In this document: one piece after another, positions 34,464 through 42,556 of the stretch
Numbering within the stretch: the stretch's first letter is position 1
How the letters are laid out: each line of letters starts with the position of its first letter
Assembly (NCBI RefSeq): GCF_016862975.1
Contig: NZ_BONZ01000073.1
Location: 1-64,000 of the forward strand
Length of the DNA: 64,000 nt
Reading direction: 5' to 3'
From: Rugosimonospora africana
Lineage (GTDB): Bacteria; Actinomycetota; Actinomycetes; Mycobacteriales; Micromonosporaceae
Notes under the pieces: model-generated
Database searches by the model: none
What the model saw: the letters and a program-made list of their open reading frames with translations, nothing else
Told to the model about the DNA's origin: nothing
Translations under genes and position numbers: made by a program

Positions 34464-35060
34464 TCAGCCCGCCGAGGCGTTCGAGACCTGGACGGGGCAG
34501 GTGTCGCCGGGCGCCACGGTCAGCTCGTAGTGCCACATCTCGTTGGTGTAAACCTGGCACAGGCCGTAGTCGTTGCCGTGCTGGCTGAGCCAGCTGTCCG
34601 CGTCGGTGGGCCCGACGTCCACCGCCTTGCCGGACACGTGTGTCGACTTATCCGGCGTGTTGACCCATTTGCGGGCTTCCTGCTCGCTGCCGTACGTGAC
34701 GATGGCCTGGTCCAGCAGTGCCTTCTGCAGCCGCTTGCTGCGCCAGCCACTGTCGATCACCATGGTCACGCCGTCCCCGGCGGCGTCCTTCGCGGCCTGC
34801 TGGATCGCCGTACGCAGGGCGGGGTCGAGCTTGCCGATGGCCGGGACGCTGTCGTCGAACGGCGACACCGACTGCCCGTCCGGAATGTACCCGTCAGCGG
34901 CGGTCAGTCCGCCGTCCGCCCGGGCGGGACTGCCCGTGATGGCCGACCGTGCCCGGTTCGCCGCGGCACAGCCGCCCGCACCGGCGGCGAGCGCCGCGAC
35001 GGCGGCGAGGGCACCGGCCGCGCGCCAGAGTCGGGTCGATCGTGATGGCTGGGAACGCAT
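34464..35060 (-). CDS. Secreted M15 (VanY/DacB-like) D,D-carboxypeptidase-type lipoprotein
   Basis: A 198-aa envelope protein of peptidase family M15, whose members trim D-Ala from peptidoglycan stems. The signal peptide ends in a lipobox-like AAGAGGC (Cys31). Zinc-site motifs are present: SGWRS (about 103-107), THVSGKAVDVG with metal His and Asp (about 139-149) and WHYE with the third ligand His (about 175-178). The gene is divergent from a VanR-like regulator, which supports a cell-wall role. The exact specificity (VanX versus VanY type) cannot be told. Confidence 0.8.
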   Translation of the reverse strand: MRSQPSRSTRLWRAAGALAAVAALAAGAGGCAAANRARSAITGSPARADGGLTAADGYIPDGQSVSPFDDSVPAIGKLDPALRTAIQQAAKDAAGDGVTMVIDSGWRSKRLQKALLDQAIVTYGSEQEARKWVNTPDKSTHVSGKAVDVGPTDADSWLSQHGNDYGLCQVYTNEMWHYELTVAPGDTCPVQVSNASAG

Positions 35061-35291
35061 GGCAATCCTTCCGGTCGGGTCGGGCCGGCGCCCGATCTCC
35101 CGACCGCCATCTCAGGGGAGCGCGTGTTGTGGCGGCGTTCACGGATCAGCACACAATTTCGCAACACGGCCGGTGCCTAGACTGGATGATCAGGCGAGTG
35201 ACCAGGCGAAATGGCCGGGTGAAGTGGCTGGGTGAAATGCCCCGGTCAAGTGGTCGGGGCAAATGGTCAGGCGAAACAGCGGGGGTCGAGG
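35061..35291. promoter_or_regulatory. Divergent region, M15 peptidase / VanR-like regulator
   Basis: 231 bp. The right half (about 35190-35275) is a run of degenerate 13-17 bp units of the GGTGAAATGGC(C)CGG type before the response-regulator start. The left half is more AT-rich and should hold the promoters. Confidence 0.5.
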
Positions 35292-35972
35292 ATGCGTGTG
35301 CTGGTGGTCGAGGACGAGGTCTTCCTCGCCGAGGCTCTGCAGGCCGGGCTCCGCCACGAGGCCATCGCGGCCGACGTCGCGTTCGACGGCGACGAGGCGC
35401 TGGAGCGGATCGCGGTCAACGACTACGACGCTGTCGTCCTGGACCGCGACATCCCCGGCACGCACGGGGACATCGTCTGCGCCACCCTGTCCCGGGAGCA
35501 TCCGGCGGTACGGGTCCTGATGCTGACCGCGGCGGGCAGGTTGCGGGACAAGGTCGGCGGGTTCGAGTTGGGTGCCGACGACTACCTCACCAAGCCATTC
35601 GCCTTCGAGGAGCTGATCGTGCGGCTCCGCGCGCTGGCGCGACGCCCGCCGGCCGCCGTGCGCCCGGTGTTGGAGTTCGCGGACCTGCGCCTGGACCCGT
35701 ACCGGCGGGAGGCATACCGTGCCGGGCGCTACCTCAAACTGACCCGGAAGCAGTTCGCCGTCCTGGAGCTCCTGATGCGCGCGGCCGGCGGCGTCGTCAG
35801 CGCCGAGACGCTCCTGGAGAAGGCGTGGGACGAGAATGCCGACCCGTTCACCAGCGCTCCCCGGGTCACCATGTCGACCCTGCGCAAGGTGCTCGGCGAA
35901 CCGGACCTCATCCGTACCGTGTCCGGCGCGGGGTACCGGCTCGCCGCCCCGGAGAAGTCCCATGGCAGCTGA
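35292..35972 (+). CDS. VanR-like response regulator (OmpR family)
   Basis: 226 aa. The receiver domain has the acidic pair VEDE (7-10), phospho-acceptor Asp51 (VVLDRDIPG) and Lys101 (YLTKPF). The C-terminal winged helix contains LTRKQFAVLELLMRAAGGVVS and RKVLGEPDLIRTVSGAGYRL. The wording around HEAIAADVAFDGDEA, LDRDIPG and WDENADPFT is close to actinomycete VanR as I remember it. The ATG at 35292 follows a GAGG-type site. It overlaps the kinase gene by 11 bp. No vanHAX genes lie in the window, so a role in general envelope sensing is as likely as glycopeptide response. Confidence 0.85.
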   Translation: MRVLVVEDEVFLAEALQAGLRHEAIAADVAFDGDEALERIAVNDYDAVVLDRDIPGTHGDIVCATLSREHPAVRVLMLTAAGRLRDKVGGFELGADDYLTKPFAFEELIVRLRALARRPPAAVRPVLEFADLRLDPYRREAYRAGRYLKLTRKQFAVLELLMRAAGGVVSAETLLEKAWDENADPFTSAPRVTMSTLRKVLGEPDLIRTVSGAGYRLAAPEKSHGS

Positions 35973-37254
35973 GTCGCGACCGGTGTTCCGGCCCCGGGTC
36001 AGCGCCCGGCTCCGGCTCACCCTCGGCTACGCGGCGTTCCTCATCGCGGCCGGCGCCGCGACGTTGCTGGGTGTCTACGTCGTCGTGCGGTACGTGCCGA
36101 ACTACCCGCTGACCGCGGCGAACCCGCGCGACACCGGCCCGATCGCGGGGCGCGCTCAGATCCTGGGCACCCTCGTGAAGCTGTCCGGCTACACGCTCGG
36201 TGGGCTGGCGGTGATCGGTCTCGGTGGCGGCTGGCTGCTCTCCGGTTGGGTACTGCGCCCGTTGCGGCGCATCAACGAGGCGGCCGAGATCGCCGCCACC
36301 GGCCGCCTCGACCACCGGATCCGGCTCTCCGGCCGCAACGACGAGTTCCGGCAACTCGCCGACACCTTCGACCACATGCTCGACCGGATCGCCGACGGGT
36401 TCGGCGCGCACGAGCGCTTCGCGGCCAACGCCGCGCACGAACTGCGCACCCCGCTGGCCATCACGGAAACGCTCCTGGACGTCGCCCGCCGCGACCCGGA
36501 CGGGCAGGACCAGCGCGCCCTCATCGAACGGCTGCGCATCACCAACGCCCGGGCGATCCGCCTCACCGAGGCGCTCCTGAGGCTCGCCGACGCCAACGCC
36601 ATCACCGCGGTCGCCGAACCGGTGGACCTCGCCGCGGTCGTCGACGCGGCGGTCGCGGAGCACGCGCCCGAAGCCGACGGGTACCGGGTGACGGTCACGA
36701 CCCGGCTGGAGCGCGCCCCGGTCGTGGGCGACGCCGCGCTGCTCGCTCAACTGGCCGCGAACCTGGTGCAGAACGCGATCCGGCACAACCACTCGCCGGG
36801 CAGCGCGTGGGTGTCCACGCACCACGACCCCCGGCGCCGTTCGGTCACCCTGCGCGTCCAGAACACCGGGGACGTCTACCCCGCCGATGTCGCGGCGCGG
36901 CTGGCCGAGCCGTTCCTGCGGGGTACCGGACGGGCCGGCCGGCCGTCCCGGGACACGGCGTCTCGGGATGCGGCGGGGGGCGGCCGCGGTGCGCCGGCGG
37001 TGCCGGGCCACGGCCTCGGGCTGACCCTCGTCGCCCGCATCACCGAGGTCCACGGCGGCAGGCTCGCGATCGTGCCCAGGAACGGGGGAGGACTCGACGT
37101 CAGCGTCACGCTCCCGGACCGCGACGCGACGCCCGGCAGCCGGAGCGGCGGCTCGGGCCGCAACTCGGGCACGGGCTTGGTTGCCGGCGACACCAGCGTT
37201 CCGGACGCCAGCGCGGCAACCGCCGCGAACGCTTTCGGCGTACGGCTCCGGTAG
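35962..37254 (+). CDS. VanS-like sensor histidine kinase
   Basis: 430 aa. Two membrane spans (about 22-43 and 75-95) bracket a short extracytoplasmic loop of about 30 residues. A HAMP domain (about 96-148) leads to the H-box FAANAAHELRTPLAITETLL with His159. The N-box is LVQNAIRHN and the G-box PGHGLGLTLV. A 20-residue low-complexity stretch (GRAGRPSRDTASRDAAGGG) sits in the ATP lid just before the G-box, and the C-terminal 40 residues are disordered. The tiny sensor loop fits VanS-type or intramembrane-sensing kinases. Coupled to the regulator by overlap. Confidence 0.86.
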   Translation: MAAESRPVFRPRVSARLRLTLGYAAFLIAAGAATLLGVYVVVRYVPNYPLTAANPRDTGPIAGRAQILGTLVKLSGYTLGGLAVIGLGGGWLLSGWVLRPLRRINEAAEIAATGRLDHRIRLSGRNDEFRQLADTFDHMLDRIADGFGAHERFAANAAHELRTPLAITETLLDVARRDPDGQDQRALIERLRITNARAIRLTEALLRLADANAITAVAEPVDLAAVVDAAVAEHAPEADGYRVTVTTRLERAPVVGDAALLAQLAANLVQNAIRHNHSPGSAWVSTHHDPRRRSVTLRVQNTGDVYPADVAARLAEPFLRGTGRAGRPSRDTASRDAAGGGRGAPAVPGHGLGLTLVARITEVHGGRLAIVPRNGGGLDVSVTLPDRDATPGSRSGGSGRNSGTGLVAGDTSVPDASAATAANAFGVRLR

Positions 37255-37550
37255 GCTGTCGCGGCGGGAACGCCGGGGCGCCCGCCGGTCGAGCCTCCCG
37301 GCCGGTCCGCACGACTGGCCGGTCCGCACGACTGGCCGGTCCTAGCGACAGCGGCCCGACGAGCGCCCAACGCGTCGACCAGCGGCTAAGCCCGATCACA
37401 CGCACAAGACCCGACACGCGGAATACCTGACATCGCGCAAGACCGAGCACACGCGCAGACCCAAGTCACACGCGCAAGGACCGGCCACACGGACGAGACC
37501 CGATCACGCGGGCGCGGTTCGACCGCGCGGATTCGGACCCGATCAGGCGG
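37255..37550. other. Intergenic region with degenerate 17-19 bp repeats
   Basis: 296 bp. Two copies of CCGGTCCGCACGACTGG (about 37301-37335) are followed by CACACGCGCAAGACC-type repeats to about 37510. I see no gene and no clear promoter. Confidence 0.6.
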
Positions 37551-38570
37551 ATGCAGAAGGGTGATCGCGGCGAAGTGAACCCGGCGGAGACCGAAGCGAC
37601 CGGAGGTGCCGTCCCGACGGACGGCGGCACCGTGAGCGAGGCGATTCGTGGCGCGGTGACTGACGGAGCGGGCGACAGCGAGACCACCGTGCAACTACCG
37701 GCGGTACCCGCGTCGGACGCCGCACCCGCTGGCGCTGGCGGCGACGGTAACGCTCGCAGTGATGGCGGCGGTGACGCTGGCGGCGACGCTCAAGGTGGCG
37801 CGGACGGTGAGCGGGACGCCGCACCGGCCACGAGATTGCACCGCACGAGGGCGGGGCGTACGGGGCTGGCGCGCCTGCTGTCGGTCGCCCGGCAGGGTCC
37901 GGCGCCGTTCCTTGCCGTGGCGGTACTGCTGGTGCTGACCGCGCTGGGGGCCGTGACGGTCGTGGCGATCACCCGGGGCCCGGAAAATCTGGCGCCGGTG
38001 GATCCGCAGCAACCCGTCCACGCGCTGCCGTCCATGTTCGGCGGCACTGCCGGCGTTCCGGCGGCGGTACCGTCCGTTGTCGCGAGCGGCACGCCGTCCG
38101 CGGTTCCCAGTCGGGTACCGCCGGCGATGCGCTCACCGACCCGCGCGCCCGGCATCCCGGCGGTACCGACCCGTCCCGGCGCGGCGTCGCCGTCACCGCC
38201 CGCTGCACCCACGACGCCGGCTGACGCGCCCACCGAGTGGACGTCGTTGACGGTCGTCGCGACCAAGGCGCTGTTCCGCGGGGACTCGTTGCGGACCAAC
38301 CGCATCCAGTTGGAGATGCGGCAGGACGGCGATCTCGTCATCGTCGACGAGAACGGCACCACCCGATGGCGGTCGGGAACCGCTGGCGCCGGTAGCCAGG
38401 CGACGTTCCAGGCGGACGGGAACTTCGTCGTCTACAACGCGGCGAAGCAGGCGTTGTGGAGCAGTCACACCGAGCGGCACGACGGTGCGGTCCTGGTGCT
38501 GCAGGCCAACGGGGACGTGTGCGTCACCGACCACGGCACGTCGCTGTGGTGCGCCGGGACCGCACACTGA
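37551..38570 (+). CDS. Membrane-anchored B-lectin (bulb lectin) domain protein
   Basis: 339 aa. A long disordered, Gly/Ala/Asp-rich cytoplasmic N-terminus (1-115) precedes one membrane span (about 122-141) and a Pro/Ser/Thr-rich extracellular stalk (about 150-225). The C-terminal bulb-type lectin domain (about 229-339) has mannose-binding-type repeats QxDxNxVxY: QADGNFVVYN is intact, MRQDGDLVIVD and LQANGDVCV are partial. It probably binds mannose-type glycans at the cell surface. It follows the VanRS-like pair but is separated by 296 bp of repeats, so linkage is unproven. Confidence 0.78.
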   Translation: MQKGDRGEVNPAETEATGGAVPTDGGTVSEAIRGAVTDGAGDSETTVQLPAVPASDAAPAGAGGDGNARSDGGGDAGGDAQGGADGERDAAPATRLHRTRAGRTGLARLLSVARQGPAPFLAVAVLLVLTALGAVTVVAITRGPENLAPVDPQQPVHALPSMFGGTAGVPAAVPSVVASGTPSAVPSRVPPAMRSPTRAPGIPAVPTRPGAASPSPPAAPTTPADAPTEWTSLTVVATKALFRGDSLRTNRIQLEMRQDGDLVIVDENGTTRWRSGTAGAGSQATFQADGNFVVYNAAKQALWSSHTERHDGAVLVLQANGDVCVTDHGTSLWCAGTAH

Positions 38571-38601
38571 TTCGCGCTCGTGAATATGCGATGGTTCCCG
38601 C

Positions 38602-39321
38602 ATGTCCGTCATCCACAAGACCACGCTGGTACCCACGAAGCTGGAACTGCTGACCGTCTGGCTGCCGAAGCAGCCGTGGTACCTGGGCACCGCGGGTGAG
38701 CCGCGACTGGCCAAGGTGGGTGGATTCCGCCTCGACGACCCCGAGGGCGAGGTCGGCATCGAGTTCATGGTCGCTGTGGACACCTCGGGGCCGGAACCGG
38801 TCACGTACCACCTGCCGATGACTTACCGTGGTGCGGCGTGCGCGGAGGCGGCGGACGGCCTCATCGGTACGACGGAGCATGGCGTGCTCGGCCACCGGTT
38901 CGTCTACGACGGCACGCACGACCCGGTACTCGTGCGTCAGCTGATCGCACTGATGCAGGGCGAGACGCAGGCGCAGGCGCAGAGCCTGACCGACACGCCG
39001 GACCCGACGGTCCGTCACGCACCGGTGCCCGGCGAGCCCTTCACCGTCGGCGGCTGTGCGGTCATGGACAACGACCGTGCGGGGACGCGGGTCCTTGCCG
39101 CGACCACGGATGCCCGGGGCGGGTCGGCCGGCGTGCGGTTGTGGGTACGGCGAGTGCTCGGGGACGCCGGTACACCGGACGGCGCCACACCGGACGGCGC
39201 CACACCGGACGGCTCCACACCGGACGGCGACGTGCCCGGGCACGTCGTGGTGACCTGGCAGGTGCCGGACGGCGCATCGACCTCCGCGGTCGCCGTCACC
39301 GCGAGCCGCGCCGGCGAGTGA
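38602..39321 (+). CDS. Maltokinase N-terminal cap-like domain protein
   Basis: 239 aa, cytoplasmic. The first 150 residues match a family of actinomycete proteins with a maltokinase N-terminal cap-like domain: TTLVPTKLELLTVWLPKQPWY, GGFRLDDPEGEVGIEFM, TTEHGVLGHRFVYDGTHDPVLV and SLTDTPDPTVR. The catalytic kinase lobe is absent. A T-P-D-G-A repeat tract (15-bp units, 39172-39235) interrupts the C-terminal part. Function unknown. The stop overlaps the start of the P-loop kinase gene (GTGA), so they are co-translated. Confidence 0.7.
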   Translation: MSVIHKTTLVPTKLELLTVWLPKQPWYLGTAGEPRLAKVGGFRLDDPEGEVGIEFMVAVDTSGPEPVTYHLPMTYRGAACAEAADGLIGTTEHGVLGHRFVYDGTHDPVLVRQLIALMQGETQAQAQSLTDTPDPTVRHAPVPGEPFTVGGCAVMDNDRAGTRVLAATTDARGGSAGVRLWVRRVLGDAGTPDGATPDGATPDGSTPDGDVPGHVVVTWQVPDGASTSAVAVTASRAGE

Positions 39322-39860
39322 GGCACTCCGAGCGAGGGCAGGCTGAAGTGGTCCTCTTGTGCGGGATCGCCGGCTCGGGCAAGACCACGTATGCCAAGGA
39401 CCTCGAAACCCGAGGCTACGTGCGCCTGTCCGTCGACGAGGAGATCTGGGACCGCTTCGGCCGTTACGGCGTCGACTATGAGCCCGACGAGTACGAGCGA
39501 CACACGCGAGTGGCGAGGGAGGCCGTGCGAGAACGCATGCTCTCCCTGATTGCCGAGGGCCGGGACGTGGTTGTCGACTCCAGCTTCTGGCAGCGGTCCC
39601 TGCGGCAGGAGTACAAGCAGCTGATCGAGCGGGCCGGCGGGCGCTGGCGCCTGGTCTACCTGCGGGCCGACCCGGAGCTGCTGCGGGGGCGCCTGCGGGT
39701 GCGAGCCGCGCGCTTCGACGCCAATGCCGCGTTCCCGATCACCGAGGAACTGTTCGCCCACTACCTCGACAGCTTTGAGCCACCGTCCGGTGAGGGCGAG
39801 GAGATCGTTCCGGTCAGCGATCACGTCCCGGCCCTGCCCGGCGCAGAGGCTGATCGTTGA
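39318..39860 (+). CDS. P-loop ATPase/kinase (zeta-toxin/CPT-like)
   Basis: 180 aa. Walker A VLLCGIAGSGKTTYAKDLE (about 11-29) and VVVDSSFWQRSLRQEYK (about 76-92), followed by the WRLVYLRADPELLRGRL lid region, place it among small P-loop kinases that phosphorylate metabolites or antibiotics. No antitoxin-like gene is adjacent, so a zeta toxin is unlikely. The GTG start at 39318 overlaps the preceding stop by 4 bp. Substrate unknown. Confidence 0.8.
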   Translation: MRHSERGQAEVVLLCGIAGSGKTTYAKDLETRGYVRLSVDEEIWDRFGRYGVDYEPDEYERHTRVAREAVRERMLSLIAEGRDVVVDSSFWQRSLRQEYKQLIERAGGRWRLVYLRADPELLRGRLRVRAARFDANAAFPITEELFAHYLDSFEPPSGEGEEIVPVSDHVPALPGAEADR

Positions 39861-40414
39861 CCGGAACGTGGGCCGTTCCGCTCTGATCGGCCCGGTGTCG
39901 ATTCCGCCGGTGCCGCACGGATCGAAATGCGTCATTGTGCGGTCCCTGTCGTCGGTTTCCCGGGACGGGCGTTCGACCGCGCCGGCATTCTGGTTCCCTG
40001 TCTGGGAAGCGCCGGGAGGGTGAGGCCGAGAGAGTGAGAATGCCTCACAATCGGCAATTTGCTCAGTAGCATTTACGACAATCAATTGCATTGCCACCGG
40101 CATGCCGGTGCCGCACACTTCTGGCGTCTAGGTCCTGTCCTGCCGATCCCGTCAAGCCGAGGCGATGTCCAGACGTCGATCCGTCGTCCGGGCGTCAGCG
40201 GCGCCGAAGAACGAGGCGCCGCGGTCAAGCGGCCGGGAATCGGCGGCAGAGCCGCAGGACCCTAAGGCCATCTGACGGGGAGGTGGCGGACCATGCGCCG
40301 TTGGGCACGCCCGGTCGTCGTGGCCGCGGAACGTGCGAATGGTCGGAACGTCGTCAGCGATACCGCTTTCCCGGCCGGCGCCATATCCGTGTGCTCTCTC
40401 GAGGAGATACCGCC
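39861..40414. other. 554-bp intergenic region before the binding lipoprotein
   Basis: No supported gene. An AT-richer stretch (about 40030-40095) looks promoter-like. A 16-bp perfect palindrome lies at 40095-40110. From about 40130 the sequence is GC-rich without clear motifs. I looked for a TPP-riboswitch signature because the next gene is NMT1/THI5-like and did not find one. Confidence 0.5.
40095..40110. promoter_or_regulatory. Perfect 16-bp palindrome
   Basis: CACCGGCATGCCGGTG is fully self-complementary and lies just downstream of the AT-rich promoter-like stretch and 300 bp before the binding-protein gene. It is a possible operator. Confidence 0.4.
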
Positions 40415-41407
40415 ATGCTGACCAGGCGACAACTGATGACCGCCGGGGCTTCGGCCGCGGCATTGGCAGTCACCGGATCGTGCGGCAAGTCATCACACTC
40501 CACCCCGCGTCAGGACCGCCCGATCGTCCAGCGGCGCGTGCTCACCGCGTTCGGTACCAATCCCCGCGAGGAGTACTGGCAGGTACCCATCGCCCGCGGG
40601 TACTTCCGGGACGCCGGTTTCGACGTCACCGTCCTCGCCGGCCAGCCCGCCGACTACAACGCGACCACCCTGGCCGCCGGTAAGGCCGACTTCGCCGTGG
40701 TCGAGTACGCCAGCGCCCTGCGACTGAGCGAGAAGTACGACCGGAACTTCCGGATGGTGGCCGCCATCCAGCGGACCACCACGGTGTCGATGGTCAGCCT
40801 GGGCGACGAGGTCACCAAGCCGGTCGACTTGGTGGGCAAGACCGTGGCGACCGCCGCCGGCGCGGCGACGCAGACCCTGTTCCCGTCGTACGCCCGGCTG
40901 GCCGGGTTCGACCCGAAGCGGGTGCGGATCACCAACGCGAACACGCCGCAGTTGCCGCTCATGCTGCAGGCCGGCAAGGTGGCGGCGATCGGCGAGTCCG
41001 CCCTCGACGCGCTCAGCCTCAACGTGCCGGGCAAGACGACGAATGTTCTGCGGTACGACACGTACCTGACGGATCTGTACGGCTCCGTCATCATCGCCCC
41101 CACCGACTACGTCAACGAGAAGCCGGACGAGGTACGCCGGTTCGTGGGCGCGCTGATGAAGGGCTTGCGGGACGCCATCGCCCACCCCGAGGACGCCGGC
41201 CGGTTCATCCACGCCGCGGTCTCCACCGACGCGGCGGACCTGTCCGCCCGTACCATGGCGGCGATGGCGCCCTTCGTGTTCACCGGGCAACTCGACGAGG
41301 AGAAGGTGAACAGGGGCATCGCGCTGCTGCAGGACGCCGGGCTCATCAAGACGAAGCCGACCCCGGCGGACATCGTGCGGTTCGACCTCGTACCGGACGG
41401 CTCGTGA
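40415..41407 (+). CDS. NMT1/THI5-like (SsuA-type) ABC binding lipoprotein
   Basis: 330 aa. The N-terminus has a twin arginine (TRRQLMTAG) and a lipobox (VTGSC), so a Tat-exported lipoprotein. The mature fold is the NMT1-like binding protein: GYFRDAGFDVTVLAG, TTLAAGKADFAVVEYASAL and KTVATAAGAATQTLFPSYA are typical. Family members carry thiamine precursors, sulfonates, taurine or nitrate. No permease or ATPase gene is beside it, so its transporter must lie elsewhere. GAGGAG precedes the ATG. Its stop overlaps the start of the methyltransferase gene by 4 bp, an unusual coupling. Confidence 0.85.
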   Translation: MLTRRQLMTAGASAAALAVTGSCGKSSHSTPRQDRPIVQRRVLTAFGTNPREEYWQVPIARGYFRDAGFDVTVLAGQPADYNATTLAAGKADFAVVEYASALRLSEKYDRNFRMVAAIQRTTTVSMVSLGDEVTKPVDLVGKTVATAAGAATQTLFPSYARLAGFDPKRVRITNANTPQLPLMLQAGKVAAIGESALDALSLNVPGKTTNVLRYDTYLTDLYGSVIIAPTDYVNEKPDEVRRFVGALMKGLRDAIAHPEDAGRFIHAAVSTDAADLSARTMAAMAPFVFTGQLDEEKVNRGIALLQDAGLIKTKPTPADIVRFDLVPDGS

Positions 41408-42300
41408 TGGACGAGACGCTCCTGCCGGCGGCCGGGTACCCGTTCAGCAACGAACACGACCGCTCCCCGGACCACCACGACGCGCTGGCGGACCTGTTCG
41501 ACGACGCCACCTCGCGGTGCGTCAGCGCGCTGCTGCCGGTCCTTTCCGGACTGCGGATCGCGGAGGTCGCCGCGGGCGGCGGCTCGATGGCACACCGGTT
41601 CGCCGACGCGGTCGCCGGCGGCGGCCCCGCGGGGGACGGTCTCGCGGAGGACGGCCTCGTGGACGGCGGTCTCGCGGAGGGCGGCCTCGTGGTCGCGACC
41701 GATGTCAACCCGGCGCTGATCAGGGAGCATCCGCGGGTACTGCCGCGGGCTCACGACATCACCGTCGGTCCGGTGCCCGACGGGCCGTTCGACCTGGTAC
41801 ACGCGCGGGCGCTGTGCAACTGGCTCATCGATCCGCGCGCGGCGGTCGCCAACATGATCCTGTCGCTGATACCCGGTGGCTGGGTGCTGACCGAGGACAT
41901 GGTGCCGGTGGGTGTCGACACGTTCGTGATCGAGGCACCCACCGCCGACGACGCGGCGCTTTTGCGCCGGTTCGAGGCGGCGTACCTCGGCGCGCTGGCC
42001 GAGCGGGGCAACGAACAGGTCTGGCCGAGCCGGGCGGAGGCCGTGTTCCGTGGGTTGGGGCTGCGTGAGGTCCGCACCTCGGTGTACCAGACGCCGTGGC
42101 CCGGCGGCGGCCCCGGATGCCGGATGCTCTCCGCCGCGTCCGCACAGGTACGCGCGCCCATGATGCGCGCCGGCCTGACCGCCGCCGAGTTGGAGCGGGC
42201 CGACCGGCTGCTGCACGACCCGGCGGTGGTGGTGGCCGGCCACGCGTTGCACAGCACCAGCGGCCAGCTCGCCGGACCGGCCCGCGGGCGACAAGGATGA
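41404..42300 (+). CDS. SAM-dependent methyltransferase coupled to a binding lipoprotein
   Basis: 298 aa, class I fold. Motif I is degenerate but placed as expected (LRIAEVAAGGGSMAHRFAD, about 50-68). Motif II is GLVVATDVNPAL (about 95-106), then the acidic PFDLVHARALCNWL and GGWVLTEDMVPVG. A G-L-A-E-D/G-L-V-D-G repeat tract (41636-41695) separates motif I from motif II. It starts at GTG 41404 (or ATG 41407) overlapping the lipoprotein stop. The methylated substrate is unknown. Confidence 0.78.
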   Translation: MMDETLLPAAGYPFSNEHDRSPDHHDALADLFDDATSRCVSALLPVLSGLRIAEVAAGGGSMAHRFADAVAGGGPAGDGLAEDGLVDGGLAEGGLVVATDVNPALIREHPRVLPRAHDITVGPVPDGPFDLVHARALCNWLIDPRAAVANMILSLIPGGWVLTEDMVPVGVDTFVIEAPTADDAALLRRFEAAYLGALAERGNEQVWPSRAEAVFRGLGLREVRTSVYQTPWPGGGPGCRMLSAASAQVRAPMMRAGLTAAELERADRLLHDPAVVVAGHALHSTSGQLAGPARGRQG

Positions 42301-42556
42301 GCCGCGGCCGGCTGCCCGCCGGCCGCTCGCCAACCGCCTGGGTTGTCCGCCGGCTGAGTTGTCCGCCGGCTGGGGTGTCCACCGGCCGGGTGCCCGCCGG
42401 GCGCTCACCGACCGGGGCGCCTTCACCGACCGGGGCCTTCACCGACCGGGGCCTTCACCGACCGGGTGCTCACCGATCGGGTGCTCACCGACCGGGGCGC
42501 CTTCACCGACCGGGGCCCTCACCGACCGGGGCCCTCACCGACCGGGTTCCACCACG
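42301..42556. repeat. Intergenic tandem repeats, 15-16 bp period
   Basis: From about 42400 to 42548 units of CTTCACCGACCGGGGC type repeat nine to ten times, with measured periods of 15-16. It lies between two convergent methyltransferase genes. No coding is supported. Confidence 0.85.

Noticed and set aside
34464-37254. A complete vancomycin-resistance cluster
   Set aside because: Only the two-component pair and an M15 peptidase are present; no vanH, vanA or vanX-type ligase operon is in the window.
39318-39860. Zeta-type toxin of a toxin-antitoxin pair
   Set aside because: The upstream coupled protein is a maltokinase-cap protein, not an epsilon-like antitoxin; only the general P-loop kinase call is supported.
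39861-40414. A possible TPP riboswitch before the NMT1/THI5-like gene
   Set aside because: The conserved CUGAGA-type core and partner elements were not found.
42400-42548. Regularly spaced repeats that could suggest a CRISPR array
   Set aside because: Units of 15-16 bp follow each other directly with no unique spacers; no cas genes nearby.
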